A DNA stretch of 64,000 bases from Variovorax sp. V93 (GTDB lineage Bacteria > Pseudomonadota > Gammaproteobacteria > Burkholderiales > Burkholderiaceae_C). The number at the start of each line of letters is the position of its first letter. Position 1 is the stretch's first letter. The position numbers and the translations under genes were made by a program. Shown in pieces: positions 29,969-37,875 of the stretch. The notes below the pieces were generated by a model. That model was not told the DNA's origin and did not search any database. It saw only the letters and a list, made by a program, of their open reading frames with translations. Location: assembly GCF_041154485.1 (NCBI RefSeq), contig NZ_AP028669.1:1736001-1800000 (forward strand), given 5' to 3'.

Positions 29969-30166
29969 GCTCTTCTCCAGAGAGGAAATGGATGCTTGGA
30001 TGCAGAAGCGGGCCGGGTCACGCCGGCGAGCGGCGGTCCGGGGGCTTTCGGCGGACGCGCGATTTTATCGGCGCCGGAAGCTGTTTTCGGACCGGGCCGG
30101 GCGGTGTATTCCCGTAGGCACGGGCGCAATGCGCCGCGACGGTGCGGCGGCTCGCGATAATGAAAC

Positions 30167-31459
30167 ATGCCGTCGTCGTCGCCGCCCCTGTTGCCCGCGG
30201 GCTTGCCGCACTCCATCGATTCGCCCGACATGCAGCGCGCCGGCCGCGAGCTGCTCTCGCTGGCCCTGATCGATGCGCGCAACCATACGCTGCACCTGTT
30301 GTCGCTCTACGAAGAGGCGCTGGGCTCGCCCGCGCTCGCGGTGGAACGCACGGGCGATGCGGGCGTGGTGCCGCCGGTCTGGCTGGCCGGGCACATCGGC
30401 TGGTTTGCCGAATGGTGGATCGGGCGCAACACCCAGCGGGCTTTCGGCGCCGACTGTCCGGTGCGGCCGACCCGGCTGGCCGCCATCGAGCCCGGCGCCG
30501 ACGACTGGTGGAACCCGGCCCAGGTACCGCCCGCGCAGCGCTGGTCGCCCGGCCTGCCGGACCTGGCCCAGACCAAGGCCTACCTGCTCGAAACGCTGGA
30601 GAGCACGCTCGAACTGCTCGAGCATGCGGCCGAGACCGATCCGGGGCTGTACTTCTACCGCCTCGCGCTCTTCCATGAAGACCTGCGCGGCGAGCAGTTC
30701 ATCGTGATGGCGCAGACGCTGGGGCTGCCCCTGGGCATCGAGCCGACGCCCGCGGGCGTCACGCGCGAGCCGCTGCTGCTGCCGGCAACGCAATGGGAGC
30801 TCGGCCTGCCCGAGGGCTGCGGATTCGCCTTCGCGCAGGAGCAGGGCGCCCACCGGGTCGACGTGCCCGAGTTCGAGATCGACGCCCAGCCCGTGACCTG
30901 GAACCAGTACATCGAATTCGTCGACGAAGGCGGCTACGACCGCGAGGAGCTCTGGCATCCGCAGGGCTGGCGCTGGCTGGCCTCGCAGATCGAAGGGCGC
31001 CGCGGGCCGCGCCATGTCGAGCAGATCGGCGCCGCGCGCAACGGCACCGGCGGTTCGGTGCTGCAGCACCGCTTTGGTGCCACCGTGCGTGCGGCCGGCC
31101 ACCACAGCGCGGTGCACCTGAGCTGGTGGGAGGCCGATGCCTGGGCGCGCTGGGCCGGCCGGCGCATCGCAACCGAGGTCGAATGGGAGATTGCGGCGCA
31201 CACGGCGGCGCGGCGCGGATTCCGCTGGGCCGACGTGCACGAGTGGACCGCGGGCACGCTGCGGCCCTGGCCCGGCTTTCGTGCCGATCCGTGGAGCGCG
31301 GGCAGCGAGTTCGATCCCGTGCCCGCATTCGGCGAGGCGCGCGTGCTGCGCGGCGCTTCGTTCGCGACCCGCTCGCGCCTGCGTTCGCCGCGCCGCCGCA
31401 GCTTTGCACTACCGGGCCGCGACGATGGATTTTTTGGTTTCAGGACCTGTAGTCTGTGA
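30167..31459 (+). CDS. EgtB/SenA-like nonheme-iron protein (DinB_2 plus FGE-sulfatase domains)
   Basis: A 430-residue protein with the two-domain build of ergothioneine sulfoxide synthase EgtB and selenoneine synthase SenA: an N-terminal DinB-like four-helix domain (about 25-185) and a C-terminal formylglycine-generating-enzyme fold (about 205-430, VTWNQYIEFVDEGGY, VEWEIAAHTAARRG, VLRGASFATRSRLRSPRRR). The N-terminal iron-ligand His is present in LAGHIGWF. The usual H-x3-H-x-E motif reads HEDLRGE, so its second His is Arg. No senB glycosyltransferase, senC (SelD-like) or egtD methyltransferase gene is adjacent. The start could instead be ATG 30230. It may be a divergent or inactive member; the reaction is not assignable from sequence. 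Confidence 0.8.
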   Translation: MPSSSPPLLPAGLPHSIDSPDMQRAGRELLSLALIDARNHTLHLLSLYEEALGSPALAVERTGDAGVVPPVWLAGHIGWFAEWWIGRNTQRAFGADCPVRPTRLAAIEPGADDWWNPAQVPPAQRWSPGLPDLAQTKAYLLETLESTLELLEHAAETDPGLYFYRLALFHEDLRGEQFIVMAQTLGLPLGIEPTPAGVTREPLLLPATQWELGLPEGCGFAFAQEQGAHRVDVPEFEIDAQPVTWNQYIEFVDEGGYDREELWHPQGWRWLASQIEGRRGPRHVEQIGAARNGTGGSVLQHRFGATVRAAGHHSAVHLSWWEADAWARWAGRRIATEVEWEIAAHTAARRGFRWADVHEWTAGTLRPWPGFRADPWSAGSEFDPVPAFGEARVLRGASFATRSRLRSPRRRSFALPGRDDGFFGFRTCSL

Positions 31460-31460
31460 T

Positions 31461-31548
31461 TCACCCCCGGAGCGGCGCACTTCGTGTCGCCGCCTCCCCC
31501 TCAAGGGGGCAACACCAGCGGCCCGGCGAAGCCGGTTCCGCGGTGTTT
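31461..31548 (+). repeat. Intergenic stem-loop repeat, copy A
   Basis: This is one of three copies in the window (others at 39075 and 53209). The core is CCCCC-TCAA-GGGGG (31496-31509), then an imperfect long stem AACACC, GCGG, CCGGC with loop, GCCGG, CCGC, GGTGTT (31511-31547). Copy A lies between the convergent EgtB-like and MFS genes. Its flanking 5' part (gcgcacttcgtgtcgc) is shared with copy C. Confidence 0.8.
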
Positions 31549-31558
31549 CCCGAATGGC

Positions 31559-32998
31559 TCAGCGAGGGTGTGGGTCCGACGACAGCGGCGGCGCCACTTC
31601 CTCCAGCGGCTTGCACTCCGCATCGGCCGCATAGCGCAGCGCCAGCAGCCCCGCGACGATGACCAGCGTGGCGCCGATCGCGTAGCCCACCATCACCGCG
31701 CCCCGGCTGCCGGTCTCGATCAATACGCCGAACAGCACGGGCGCCGCGAAGCCGCCCGCGCCCATGCCGATGGCGTAGAAGATCGCGATGGCCATGGCGC
31801 GCATCTCGAGCGGGAACACTTCGCTGACCGTGAGGTAGGCCGAACTCGCCGCGGCCGAGGCCAGGAAGAACACCGCCGACCAGCACAGCGCCTGGCTGCG
31901 CGCGTCGAGCCAGCCCATCATGAAGGCCCAGCCGGTGAACGCGAGCCCGACGCCCGCGAGCACGTAGGTCAGCGCGATCATCCTGCGCCGGCCCACGCTG
32001 TCGAACAGCGGACCCAGCAGCAGCGGCCCCAGCACGTTGCCAAGCGCGAACGGAAAGATGTAGAGCGCCACGTTGTCCTCGGCCACGCCGTAGAAGCGCG
32101 TGAGCACCAGCGCGTAGGTGAAGAAGATCGCGTTGTAGAAGAAGGCCTGCGAAACCATCAGCGCCACCGCGACCACGCTGCGCGCGCGATAGCGGCGCAG
32201 CAGCACGTGCGCCACCTCGCGCATCGACGGGCTGCGGTGGTGCCCGCCGCCGTAGGCCACGCGGCCTTCCGCCAGCGCCAGCGGACCGTGCTGCGCGCGG
32301 ACCTCGGCCTCGATGGTCTCGACGATGCGCAGCGCCTCGTCGGAGCGGCCGCGCGACATCAGCCAGCGCGGGCTCTCGGGCACGTCGCGCCGCACCAGCA
32401 GGATGGCCACCGCCAGCATCGCGCCCAGCGCGAAACCCGCGCGCCAGCCCCACACCGGGCCGATCACGCGCGGATCGAGCAGCACCAGGCTGAGGCCGGC
32501 CCCCAGCGCCGCGCCGATCCAGAAGCTGCCGTTGATCGCGAGGTTGACGCGGCCGCGCACCCGCGCCGGAATGAGTTCGTCGATGGCCGAGTTGATGGCC
32601 GCGTATTCGCCGCCGATGCCCAGGCCCGTGACGAAGCGGCACAGCGCAAAGAAGGCGAAGTTCGGCGAGAACGCGGTCGCCAGCGTGCCCAGCGTGTAGA
32701 CCACCAGCGTAACCAGGAACAGCTTCTTGCGCCCGAGCCGGTCGGTCAGGCGGCCGAAGAGCAGGGCGCCGATCACCGCCCCGGCGATGTAGACCGAGCC
32801 CGACCAGCCGATCTCGCCGGCGCTGAGCCCCAGCGTGTCGGGCCGCTCGAGCACGGCGCCGATCGAGCCGACCAGCGTCACCTCGAGGCCGTCGAGCACC
32901 CAGGCCACGCCGAGCGCAATCACCACGCGCCAGTGCCAGCGCGACCAGGGCAGGCGGTCGAGACGGGCGGGAATGTCGCTGTGCACCGCAGCTGTCAT
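31559..32998 (-). CDS. MFS transporter (metabolite:proton symporter type)
   Basis: A 479-residue major-facilitator permease with 12 predicted helices. Conserved loop signatures are present: GRLTDRLGRKK between helices 2 and 3, GLGIGGEYAAINSAIDELIPARVRG at helices 4-5, and DSVGRRRMIALTY between 8 and 9. This resembles sugar-porter and aromatic-acid/metabolite symporters. The ATG at 32998 follows an AAGG sequence; a GTG two codons upstream is possible. It lies 36 bases from the ModE-like regulator, also on the minus strand. The substrate is unknown. Confidence 0.83.
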   Translation of the reverse strand: MTAAVHSDIPARLDRLPWSRWHWRVVIALGVAWVLDGLEVTLVGSIGAVLERPDTLGLSAGEIGWSGSVYIAGAVIGALLFGRLTDRLGRKKLFLVTLVVYTLGTLATAFSPNFAFFALCRFVTGLGIGGEYAAINSAIDELIPARVRGRVNLAINGSFWIGAALGAGLSLVLLDPRVIGPVWGWRAGFALGAMLAVAILLVRRDVPESPRWLMSRGRSDEALRIVETIEAEVRAQHGPLALAEGRVAYGGGHHRSPSMREVAHVLLRRYRARSVVAVALMVSQAFFYNAIFFTYALVLTRFYGVAEDNVALYIFPFALGNVLGPLLLGPLFDSVGRRRMIALTYVLAGVGLAFTGWAFMMGWLDARSQALCWSAVFFLASAAASSAYLTVSEVFPLEMRAMAIAIFYAIGMGAGGFAAPVLFGVLIETGSRGAVMVGYAIGATLVIVAGLLALRYAADAECKPLEEVAPPLSSDPHPR

Positions 32999-33034
32999 GG
33001 GCACAACCTTAACCCATGTGCCCGGACCGCCTTT

Positions 33035-34150
33035 TCAAGGCCCGTGGCGGGCCTTCTTCTTCTCGCGCGCGAAGGTCCACCAGGGCAGCAGCGCGCGCAG
33101 CGACTGCACTTCGCCGCTGTCCGCGGCTTCATAGCCGGGCAGCGTCTCCAGCAGGTGCTGCCAGCTCGGGCTGCGCAGCACCGCCACCAGCGCCTGCGTG
33201 GCGGGCTGGTCGAGCGCCGACTTGAGGCAGGCCAGGTGGTAACGCTCCCGCACCAGCGGCACGAAGTCGAGCCCTTCGGCGTGCGCGGCCGACTCGAGCC
33301 CGAGCCCCGCATCGGCCTGCCCGGACGCCACGGCATGCGCGACCGCGGCATGCGAGGTTTCGCTGCGTTCGTAGCCCGCGAGCGCGGCGGCATCGAGCCC
33401 GGCCTGTGCCAGCAGTTCGTCCAGCAGCAGGCGCGTGCCGGTGCCGATCGCCCGGTTGACGTAGCGCGCGCGCAGCCGCGCCGCGTCGGCCAGCGAGCGC
33501 AGGTTGAGCGGGTTGCCCGGCGCCACGAGCAGGCCCTGCGTGCGCCGCGCGAATCCGATCAGCTTGTGCTGCCCGGGCTTGAGCAGCGGCTGGTAGGTGC
33601 GCTGCGCCAGCGAGCCGCGCGGCGGGTGCTCCAGCGTGTGGAAGCCCGCCATCACGCAGCGGCCCTGGTTGAGCGCGCGGATCGCATCGACGCTGCCGGT
33701 GAAGTGGATGTCCAGGTGCAGCTGCGCGGTGCCCGCCGCATGCGTGCGCAGCAGCGCGAGCGCGTCGTCGTGGCTCGCCTGCAGGCTCAGCACATGGGTG
33801 CGGTCGTCGAAGGCGAGGGCAAAGGCGCGCTCGAGTTCGGCGTGCAGCGCCTCGATCTGCGGGGCCAGCCGGGCCTGGGCCTGGCGCTCGGCCCACAGCA
33901 GCTTGTCGCCGAATTCGGAAAGCTGCGCGCGCTGGCCCTGCTCGCCCTGTATCAGCGGATGGCCGAGCGCCTGCTCCCAGTGCTTGAGCTCGCCCCACAC
34001 GTGGCGATAGGACAGGTCGAGCGCGCGCGACGCGCCCGAGATGGAGCCGTGCTCGCGCACCGCCTGCAGGATCTGCATCAGCGGATTGCGGATCTGCCGC
34101 GATCCGCTGCGGCGGGGCCGGATCGCGTAGGAAAGATCGATCTGTTGCAC
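33035..34150 (-). CDS. ModE-like regulator with a periplasmic-binding-protein-like domain
   Basis: A 371-residue protein: an N-terminal winged helix of the ModE/LysR sort (about 15-75, PLMQILQAVREHGSISGASRALDLSYRHVWGELKHWE), then a PBP-like type 2 sensor domain (about 140-345, with ALALLRTHAAG and GQADAGLGLESAAHAEG). In other bacteria this architecture senses tungstate or molybdate and controls tup/wtp/mod transporters. It starts at GTG 34150. No oxyanion transporter is adjacent, but tupBCA lies about 11 kb away at 45365 behind a perfect palindrome. Whether this protein binds there is a testable guess. Confidence 0.75.
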   Translation of the reverse strand: MQQIDLSYAIRPRRSGSRQIRNPLMQILQAVREHGSISGASRALDLSYRHVWGELKHWEQALGHPLIQGEQGQRAQLSEFGDKLLWAERQAQARLAPQIEALHAELERAFALAFDDRTHVLSLQASHDDALALLRTHAAGTAQLHLDIHFTGSVDAIRALNQGRCVMAGFHTLEHPPRGSLAQRTYQPLLKPGQHKLIGFARRTQGLLVAPGNPLNLRSLADAARLRARYVNRAIGTGTRLLLDELLAQAGLDAAALAGYERSETSHAAVAHAVASGQADAGLGLESAAHAEGLDFVPLVRERYHLACLKSALDQPATQALVAVLRSPSWQHLLETLPGYEAADSGEVQSLRALLPWWTFAREKKKARHGP

Positions 34151-34215
34151 GGGAGCTGGCGGGAAATGGAGGCCGGCTCATTATGCAGAGCCGTCCATTG
34201 CCCGCCCGCCGTGCG

Positions 34216-35571
34216 TCAGGCCGTCTCTGCGAGCGCGTCGCCCAGTGCGTTGACGAGGCGGTCGATCTCGGCCTTCTCGGCAATGAACGGCGGCGCGAGC
34301 TGGATCGTGTCGCCGCCGTAGCGCACGTAGAAGCCCTTCTTCCAGCAGTTCATCGCGATCTCGTAGGGGCGGCGCGCCGGCTCGCCCGGCAGCGCGGCAA
34401 TCGTCAGGCCCGCGGCCAGGCCGTAGTTGCGGATGTCCGTCACGTGCTTGCTGCCCTTGAGGCTGTGCACGGCGTTCTCGAAGTGCGGTGCGAGCGCCTG
34501 CACGCGGCCGATCATGTCTTCCTTCTGCAGCACGTCGAGCGCCGCGATGCCGGCGGCGCAGGCCACCGGGTGCGCGCCGTAGGTGTAGCCGTGCGGGAAT
34601 TCGAGCATGTAGTCGGGCCCGCCCGCCGCCATGAAGGTGTCGTAGATCTCCTTGCTGGCGATTACCGCGCCCAGCGGTTGCGCGCCGTTGGTCACCTGCT
34701 TGGCGATGTTCATGATGTCGGGCGTCACGCCGAAGGCATCCGCGCCCGTGAGCGCGCCGCAGCGGCCGAAGCCGGTGATGACCTCGTCGAAGATCAGCAG
34801 GATGTTGTTGGCCGTGCAGATGTCGCGCAGGCGCTTCAGGTAGCCCTTGGGCGGAATCACCACGCCGGCCGAACCCGCGAAGGGCTCCACGATCACGGCC
34901 GCGATGTTCGAGGCGTCGTGCAGCGCGATCAGGTCGAGCAGGCGGTCGGCCAGCTCGGCGCCGTTCTCGGACATGCCGCGCGTGAAGGCGTTGCTCGCGA
35001 GCTGCGTGTGCGGCAGGTGGTCCGCTTCCACGGCCTGGCCGAACAGCTTGCGGTTGGCCGCGATGCCGCCCACCGAGATGCCGCCGTAGTTGACGCCGTG
35101 GTAGCCCTTCTCGCGGCCGATCAGGCGCGTCTTGCTGGCGAGGCCCTTGGTGCGCCAGTAGGCGCGCGCCATCTTGAGCGAGGTGTCGGCCGCTTCGGAG
35201 CCCGAGCCGGTGAAGAACACGTAGTCCAGGCCCGCGGGCGTGAGCTCCTTGATCCTGTTGGCCAGCTCGAACGAGAGCGGATGGCCGAACTGGAAGGCGG
35301 GCGAGTAGTCGAGCTTGGCGATCTGGCGGCTCACCGCCTCGGTGATCTCGGGGCGGCCGTGGCCCAGGCCCGAGCACCACAGGCCGGAGAGGCCGTCGAA
35401 GATCTTGCGGCCGTCGCCATCGGTGAAGTAGGCGCCCCTGGCCTCCACGATCATGCGCGGATCGGCCTTGAAGTTGCGGTTGCCGGTGTAGGGCATCCAG
35501 TGCGCGTCGAGCCAGGCGGCGTCGGTGCGCAGGGCGGGCGTCGGTTCGATGGCGGGCGTTGCAAGGGTCAT
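34216..35571 (-). CDS. Class III aminotransferase (omega-amino acid / beta-alanine:pyruvate type)
   Basis: A 451-residue PLP enzyme of the class III family. The Schiff-base Lys is K291 in IMNIAKQVTNG. DEVITGFGR (about 262-270) holds the cofactor Asp, and FTGSGSEAADTSLKMAR the phosphate-binding loop. Strong resemblance to omega-amino-acid:pyruvate transaminases (WMPYTGNRNFKADPR, LWCSGLGHGR). These convert beta-alanine or other terminal amines with pyruvate to the semialdehyde and alanine. It is divergent from a LysR gene that likely controls it. Confidence 0.88.
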   Translation of the reverse strand: MTLATPAIEPTPALRTDAAWLDAHWMPYTGNRNFKADPRMIVEARGAYFTDGDGRKIFDGLSGLWCSGLGHGRPEITEAVSRQIAKLDYSPAFQFGHPLSFELANRIKELTPAGLDYVFFTGSGSEAADTSLKMARAYWRTKGLASKTRLIGREKGYHGVNYGGISVGGIAANRKLFGQAVEADHLPHTQLASNAFTRGMSENGAELADRLLDLIALHDASNIAAVIVEPFAGSAGVVIPPKGYLKRLRDICTANNILLIFDEVITGFGRCGALTGADAFGVTPDIMNIAKQVTNGAQPLGAVIASKEIYDTFMAAGGPDYMLEFPHGYTYGAHPVACAAGIAALDVLQKEDMIGRVQALAPHFENAVHSLKGSKHVTDIRNYGLAAGLTIAALPGEPARRPYEIAMNCWKKGFYVRYGGDTIQLAPPFIAEKAEIDRLVNALGDALAETA

Positions 35572-35678
35572 GGCGCTTCCCGCGCAGGCGGGCTCCGGAA
35601 GGGTGATGAGGTGTGCCGATTGTTGGCAGGGTCTTCAGTGTGGAGAATGGCGCAATATCAATGTTCACTTGACACTTT

Positions 35679-36626
35679 ATGCAAGTAAAGGCGAAAGCCC
35701 AGAACAGTGCCCGGAATCGCGCCGTATTGGGGCAGCTCAGCGACATGGACCTGCGCCTGCTCAAGGTGTTCAAGAGCGTGGTCGACTGCGGCGGCATGGC
35801 GGCGGCGGAGCTGGAGCTCAACATCGGCACCTCCACCGTGAGCCGGCACGTGAAAGACCTGGAGACGCGGCTCGGCCTCGTGCTGTGCCGGCGCGGCCGC
35901 GCGGGTTTCGCGCTCACGGCCGAGGGCCAGCGCGTGTACGACGAGACGCTGCGACTGCTGGCCTCGGTCGATGCCTTTCGCGGCAGCATCGACGACATCC
36001 ACAACCGCATGGGCGGCCAGCTCGACGTGGCGCTGTTCGACAAGACGGCGACCAACCCGAAGGCGCGCATCGGCGAGGCCATTGCGCGCTTCACGGAGAT
36101 CGCGCCCGAAGTGAACCTGGCGGTGCACGTGGGCTCGATCAACGCCATCGAGCAGGGGGTGCTCGAAGGCAATTTCCAGATCGGCATCATTCCGGCGCAC
36201 CGGGCCTCCAAGAGCCTGGTGTACGCCGACCTGTTCGACGAGACGATGCTGCTGTATTGCGGCAAGGGACATCCGCTGTTCGGCAGCAACAACGCCAAGC
36301 TCACCTGGGCCAGGCTGCGCGAGCATCACTTCGCGGGCCTGGGCTACCACTCGCCCAACATGGAGCTGAGCCATCGCGCCAAGCTGTCGCGCAAGGCCAC
36401 GGGCTTCGACCAGGAGGCGATCGCGACGCTGATTCTGTCGGGGCGTTTTCTCGGTTTCCTGCCCGACCACTACGCGCAAGTGTTCGAGCAGCGCGGGCTC
36501 ATGAAGCCCGTGCTGCCGGCGCGCTTCAGCTACGCATGCCGGTTCGTGAGTTTGCTGCGGCGTTCGCCCAAGCCTTCACGGGCGGTGCTGGCGTTTCAGG
36601 AGTGCCTGGAGAAGGCGCATGCCTGA
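35679..36626 (+). CDS. LysR-family transcriptional regulator
   Basis: A 315-residue LysR-type protein with HTH at about 23-82 (MDLRLLKVFKSVVDCGG, IGTSTVSRHVKDLETRLG) and a substrate-binding domain from about 110. ATG 35679 gives a 22-residue leader; ATG 35745, directly at the HTH, is a reasonable alternative. It is divergent from the transaminase gene. The 107-base gap contains the imperfect inverted element TGTTCACTTGACA (35662-35674) as a possible binding site. Confidence 0.85.
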   Translation: MQVKAKAQNSARNRAVLGQLSDMDLRLLKVFKSVVDCGGMAAAELELNIGTSTVSRHVKDLETRLGLVLCRRGRAGFALTAEGQRVYDETLRLLASVDAFRGSIDDIHNRMGGQLDVALFDKTATNPKARIGEAIARFTEIAPEVNLAVHVGSINAIEQGVLEGNFQIGIIPAHRASKSLVYADLFDETMLLYCGKGHPLFGSNNAKLTWARLREHHFAGLGYHSPNMELSHRAKLSRKATGFDQEAIATLILSGRFLGFLPDHYAQVFEQRGLMKPVLPARFSYACRFVSLLRRSPKPSRAVLAFQECLEKAHA

Positions 36627-36635
36627 ATCCGGGGT

Positions 36636-36851
36636 GCGATCACGCCGACGGAGTGCCTTGCTCCGCGAATGTCCCCCGGCCTGCGGCCTCCTCCTTTATT
36701 TCGCTGCGCAAGGCACCCCATCGACGTGATCGCTGGTCAGAGCGGCGGGTGATCAGCCGGCACGACAGCCGCGCCTCTCGTGCACAGGGCATCGGGTGCT
36801 CCTCGCAGCGAAATAAAGGAGGAGGGCGAAGCCCGGGGGACATTCGCGGAG
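36636..36851. repeat. Nested inverted-repeat element between LysR and GntR genes
   Basis: Two superimposed palindromes. The first has arms at 36636-36661 and 36708-36733 (GCGATCACG...GTGCCTTGC against GCAAGGCAC...CGTGATCGC, about 23 of 26 matching). The second has 48-base arms at 36661-36708 and 36804-36851 that are nearly identical as reverse complements, differing only around CCGGCCTGCGG versus CCGGGCTTCGC. The 95 bases between the large arms have no open frame of note. It fills almost the whole 276-base intergenic region. The size is too small for a transposase-encoding element; it may be a MITE-like or regulatory structure. Confidence 0.8.
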
Positions 36852-36902
36852 AGGAGTACCCGGTGGCCTGTGCACGCGCCCTGAACAACCGCGATCCAAA
36901 AA

Positions 36903-37688
36903 TCAACGCTGCCCACTGGGCAGCAGCAGATGCTTCGCCCCGATGTGCGCCTCCATCTCGTGCATGTGCGCCTCGGCATCGACCATGTGCTCGGCCATCA
37001 GCCGGCGCACCTCGTCTGCATCCTCCCGGCGATAGGCCGCCAGCAGCTGCGTGTGATAGTCGACGTTGGCCTCGCCGAAGTGGTGATGATCCAGCGCCTT
37101 CTTGTAGACCACCAGGTCGCGCAGCAGGTCGTTGAGGAAGCGGCACATGAAGGACAGCACCGGATTGGGGCAGGCCTCGGCCAGCATGGTGTGAAACGCG
37201 AGCTCGGCCTCGCGTTGCGTGCGCAGCTCCTCCTCGTTGGTGGGCTCCAGCGTGCAGAGGCGCACGTTGGCTTCGAGCCGCTCGAAATGTTCGGGCGTCA
37301 GCTTGCCCACCACGCTCACGGCCAGCTCCGGCTCCAGCACCTTGCGCAGCTGGTAGATGTGGTGCCCGTCCAGGTGGTGGAAGTGCAGGAAATTGCGCAG
37401 CGGCTCCGACGCATGGTCGACCGACACCTGCTGCAGGTAGGCGCCGCCGCCGGGGCCGGTGCGGATGGAAACCAGCCCGCGCACCTCCAACGCCTTCAGC
37501 GCCTCGCGCACCGTGCTCTTCGAATAGCCGAAGAGCTCGATCAGTTCCTTCTCGTTCGGCAGCCGGTCGCCGGGCTGCTTGCGCTCGGCAACGATCCAGC
37601 GCTTGACGTCCTCGACGATGACGTCAGAGAGCTTCTGCCGTTTGGCACGGGTGTGTCCAAAGGTCATGGCGTCCTGCGTCGATTTCAT
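36903..37688 (-). CDS. GntR-family regulator with FCD ligand-binding domain
   Basis: A 261-residue FadR-subfamily protein: winged helix at about 20-88 (RLPNEKELIELFGYSKSTVREALKALE) and an all-helical FCD domain from about 105 to 235 with the usual metal-ligating His residues (FHTMLAEA, DYHTQLLAAY, AEHMVDAEAHMHE). It is divergent from the Liv-type ABC operon and is the best candidate to control it. An internal ATG at 37667 is an alternative start; neither has a clear ribosome site. The effector is likely the transported acid or amino-acid derivative (inference). Confidence 0.86.
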   Translation of the reverse strand: MKSTQDAMTFGHTRAKRQKLSDVIVEDVKRWIVAERKQPGDRLPNEKELIELFGYSKSTVREALKALEVRGLVSIRTGPGGGAYLQQVSVDHASEPLRNFLHFHHLDGHHIYQLRKVLEPELAVSVVGKLTPEHFERLEANVRLCTLEPTNEEELRTQREAELAFHTMLAEACPNPVLSFMCRFLNDLLRDLVVYKKALDHHHFGEANVDYHTQLLAAYRREDADEVRRLMAEHMVDAEAHMHEMEAHIGAKHLLLPSGQR

Positions 37689-37756
37689 GCGTAAAGGGTC
37701 ATTTCGGGGTGATGAAGGGCTCTGAGCAGGTATCGGGCCCGGGCCTTCCCGGATTT

Positions 37757-37772
37757 TGGCACGGGCATTGCT
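37757..37772 (+). promoter_or_regulatory. Sigma-54 (RpoN) promoter of the Liv-type ABC operon
   Basis: TGGCACGGGCATTGCT: TGGCAC, five bases, TTGCT, with the invariant GG and GC at exact -24/-12 spacing. It is 104 bases before the binding-protein ATG on the same strand. The match to the YTGGCACGrNNNTTGCW consensus is essentially complete. A sigma-54 activator (AAA+ enhancer-binding protein) is then required but none is encoded in the window. Confidence 0.78.
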
Positions 37773-37875
37773 AGCGGGTTTTTACCAGCATATTAATCCT
37801 ATTTATCCGCTTAAATTCGTTGCCGACTTCAGGCAGCACCTTTCTCTTACCTCCCACCCACGTCCGGAGAATTCC

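Noticed and set aside
31461..31548. CRISPR-like repeat, because the same unit recurs three times
   Set aside because: Copies are 8 to 14 kb apart, single, with internal stem-loops and no spacers or cas genes.
36661..36851. Insertion sequence based on the long inverted repeats
   Set aside because: The unit is about 200 bases and encodes no transposase. Without flanking target duplications it is recorded as a repeat only.
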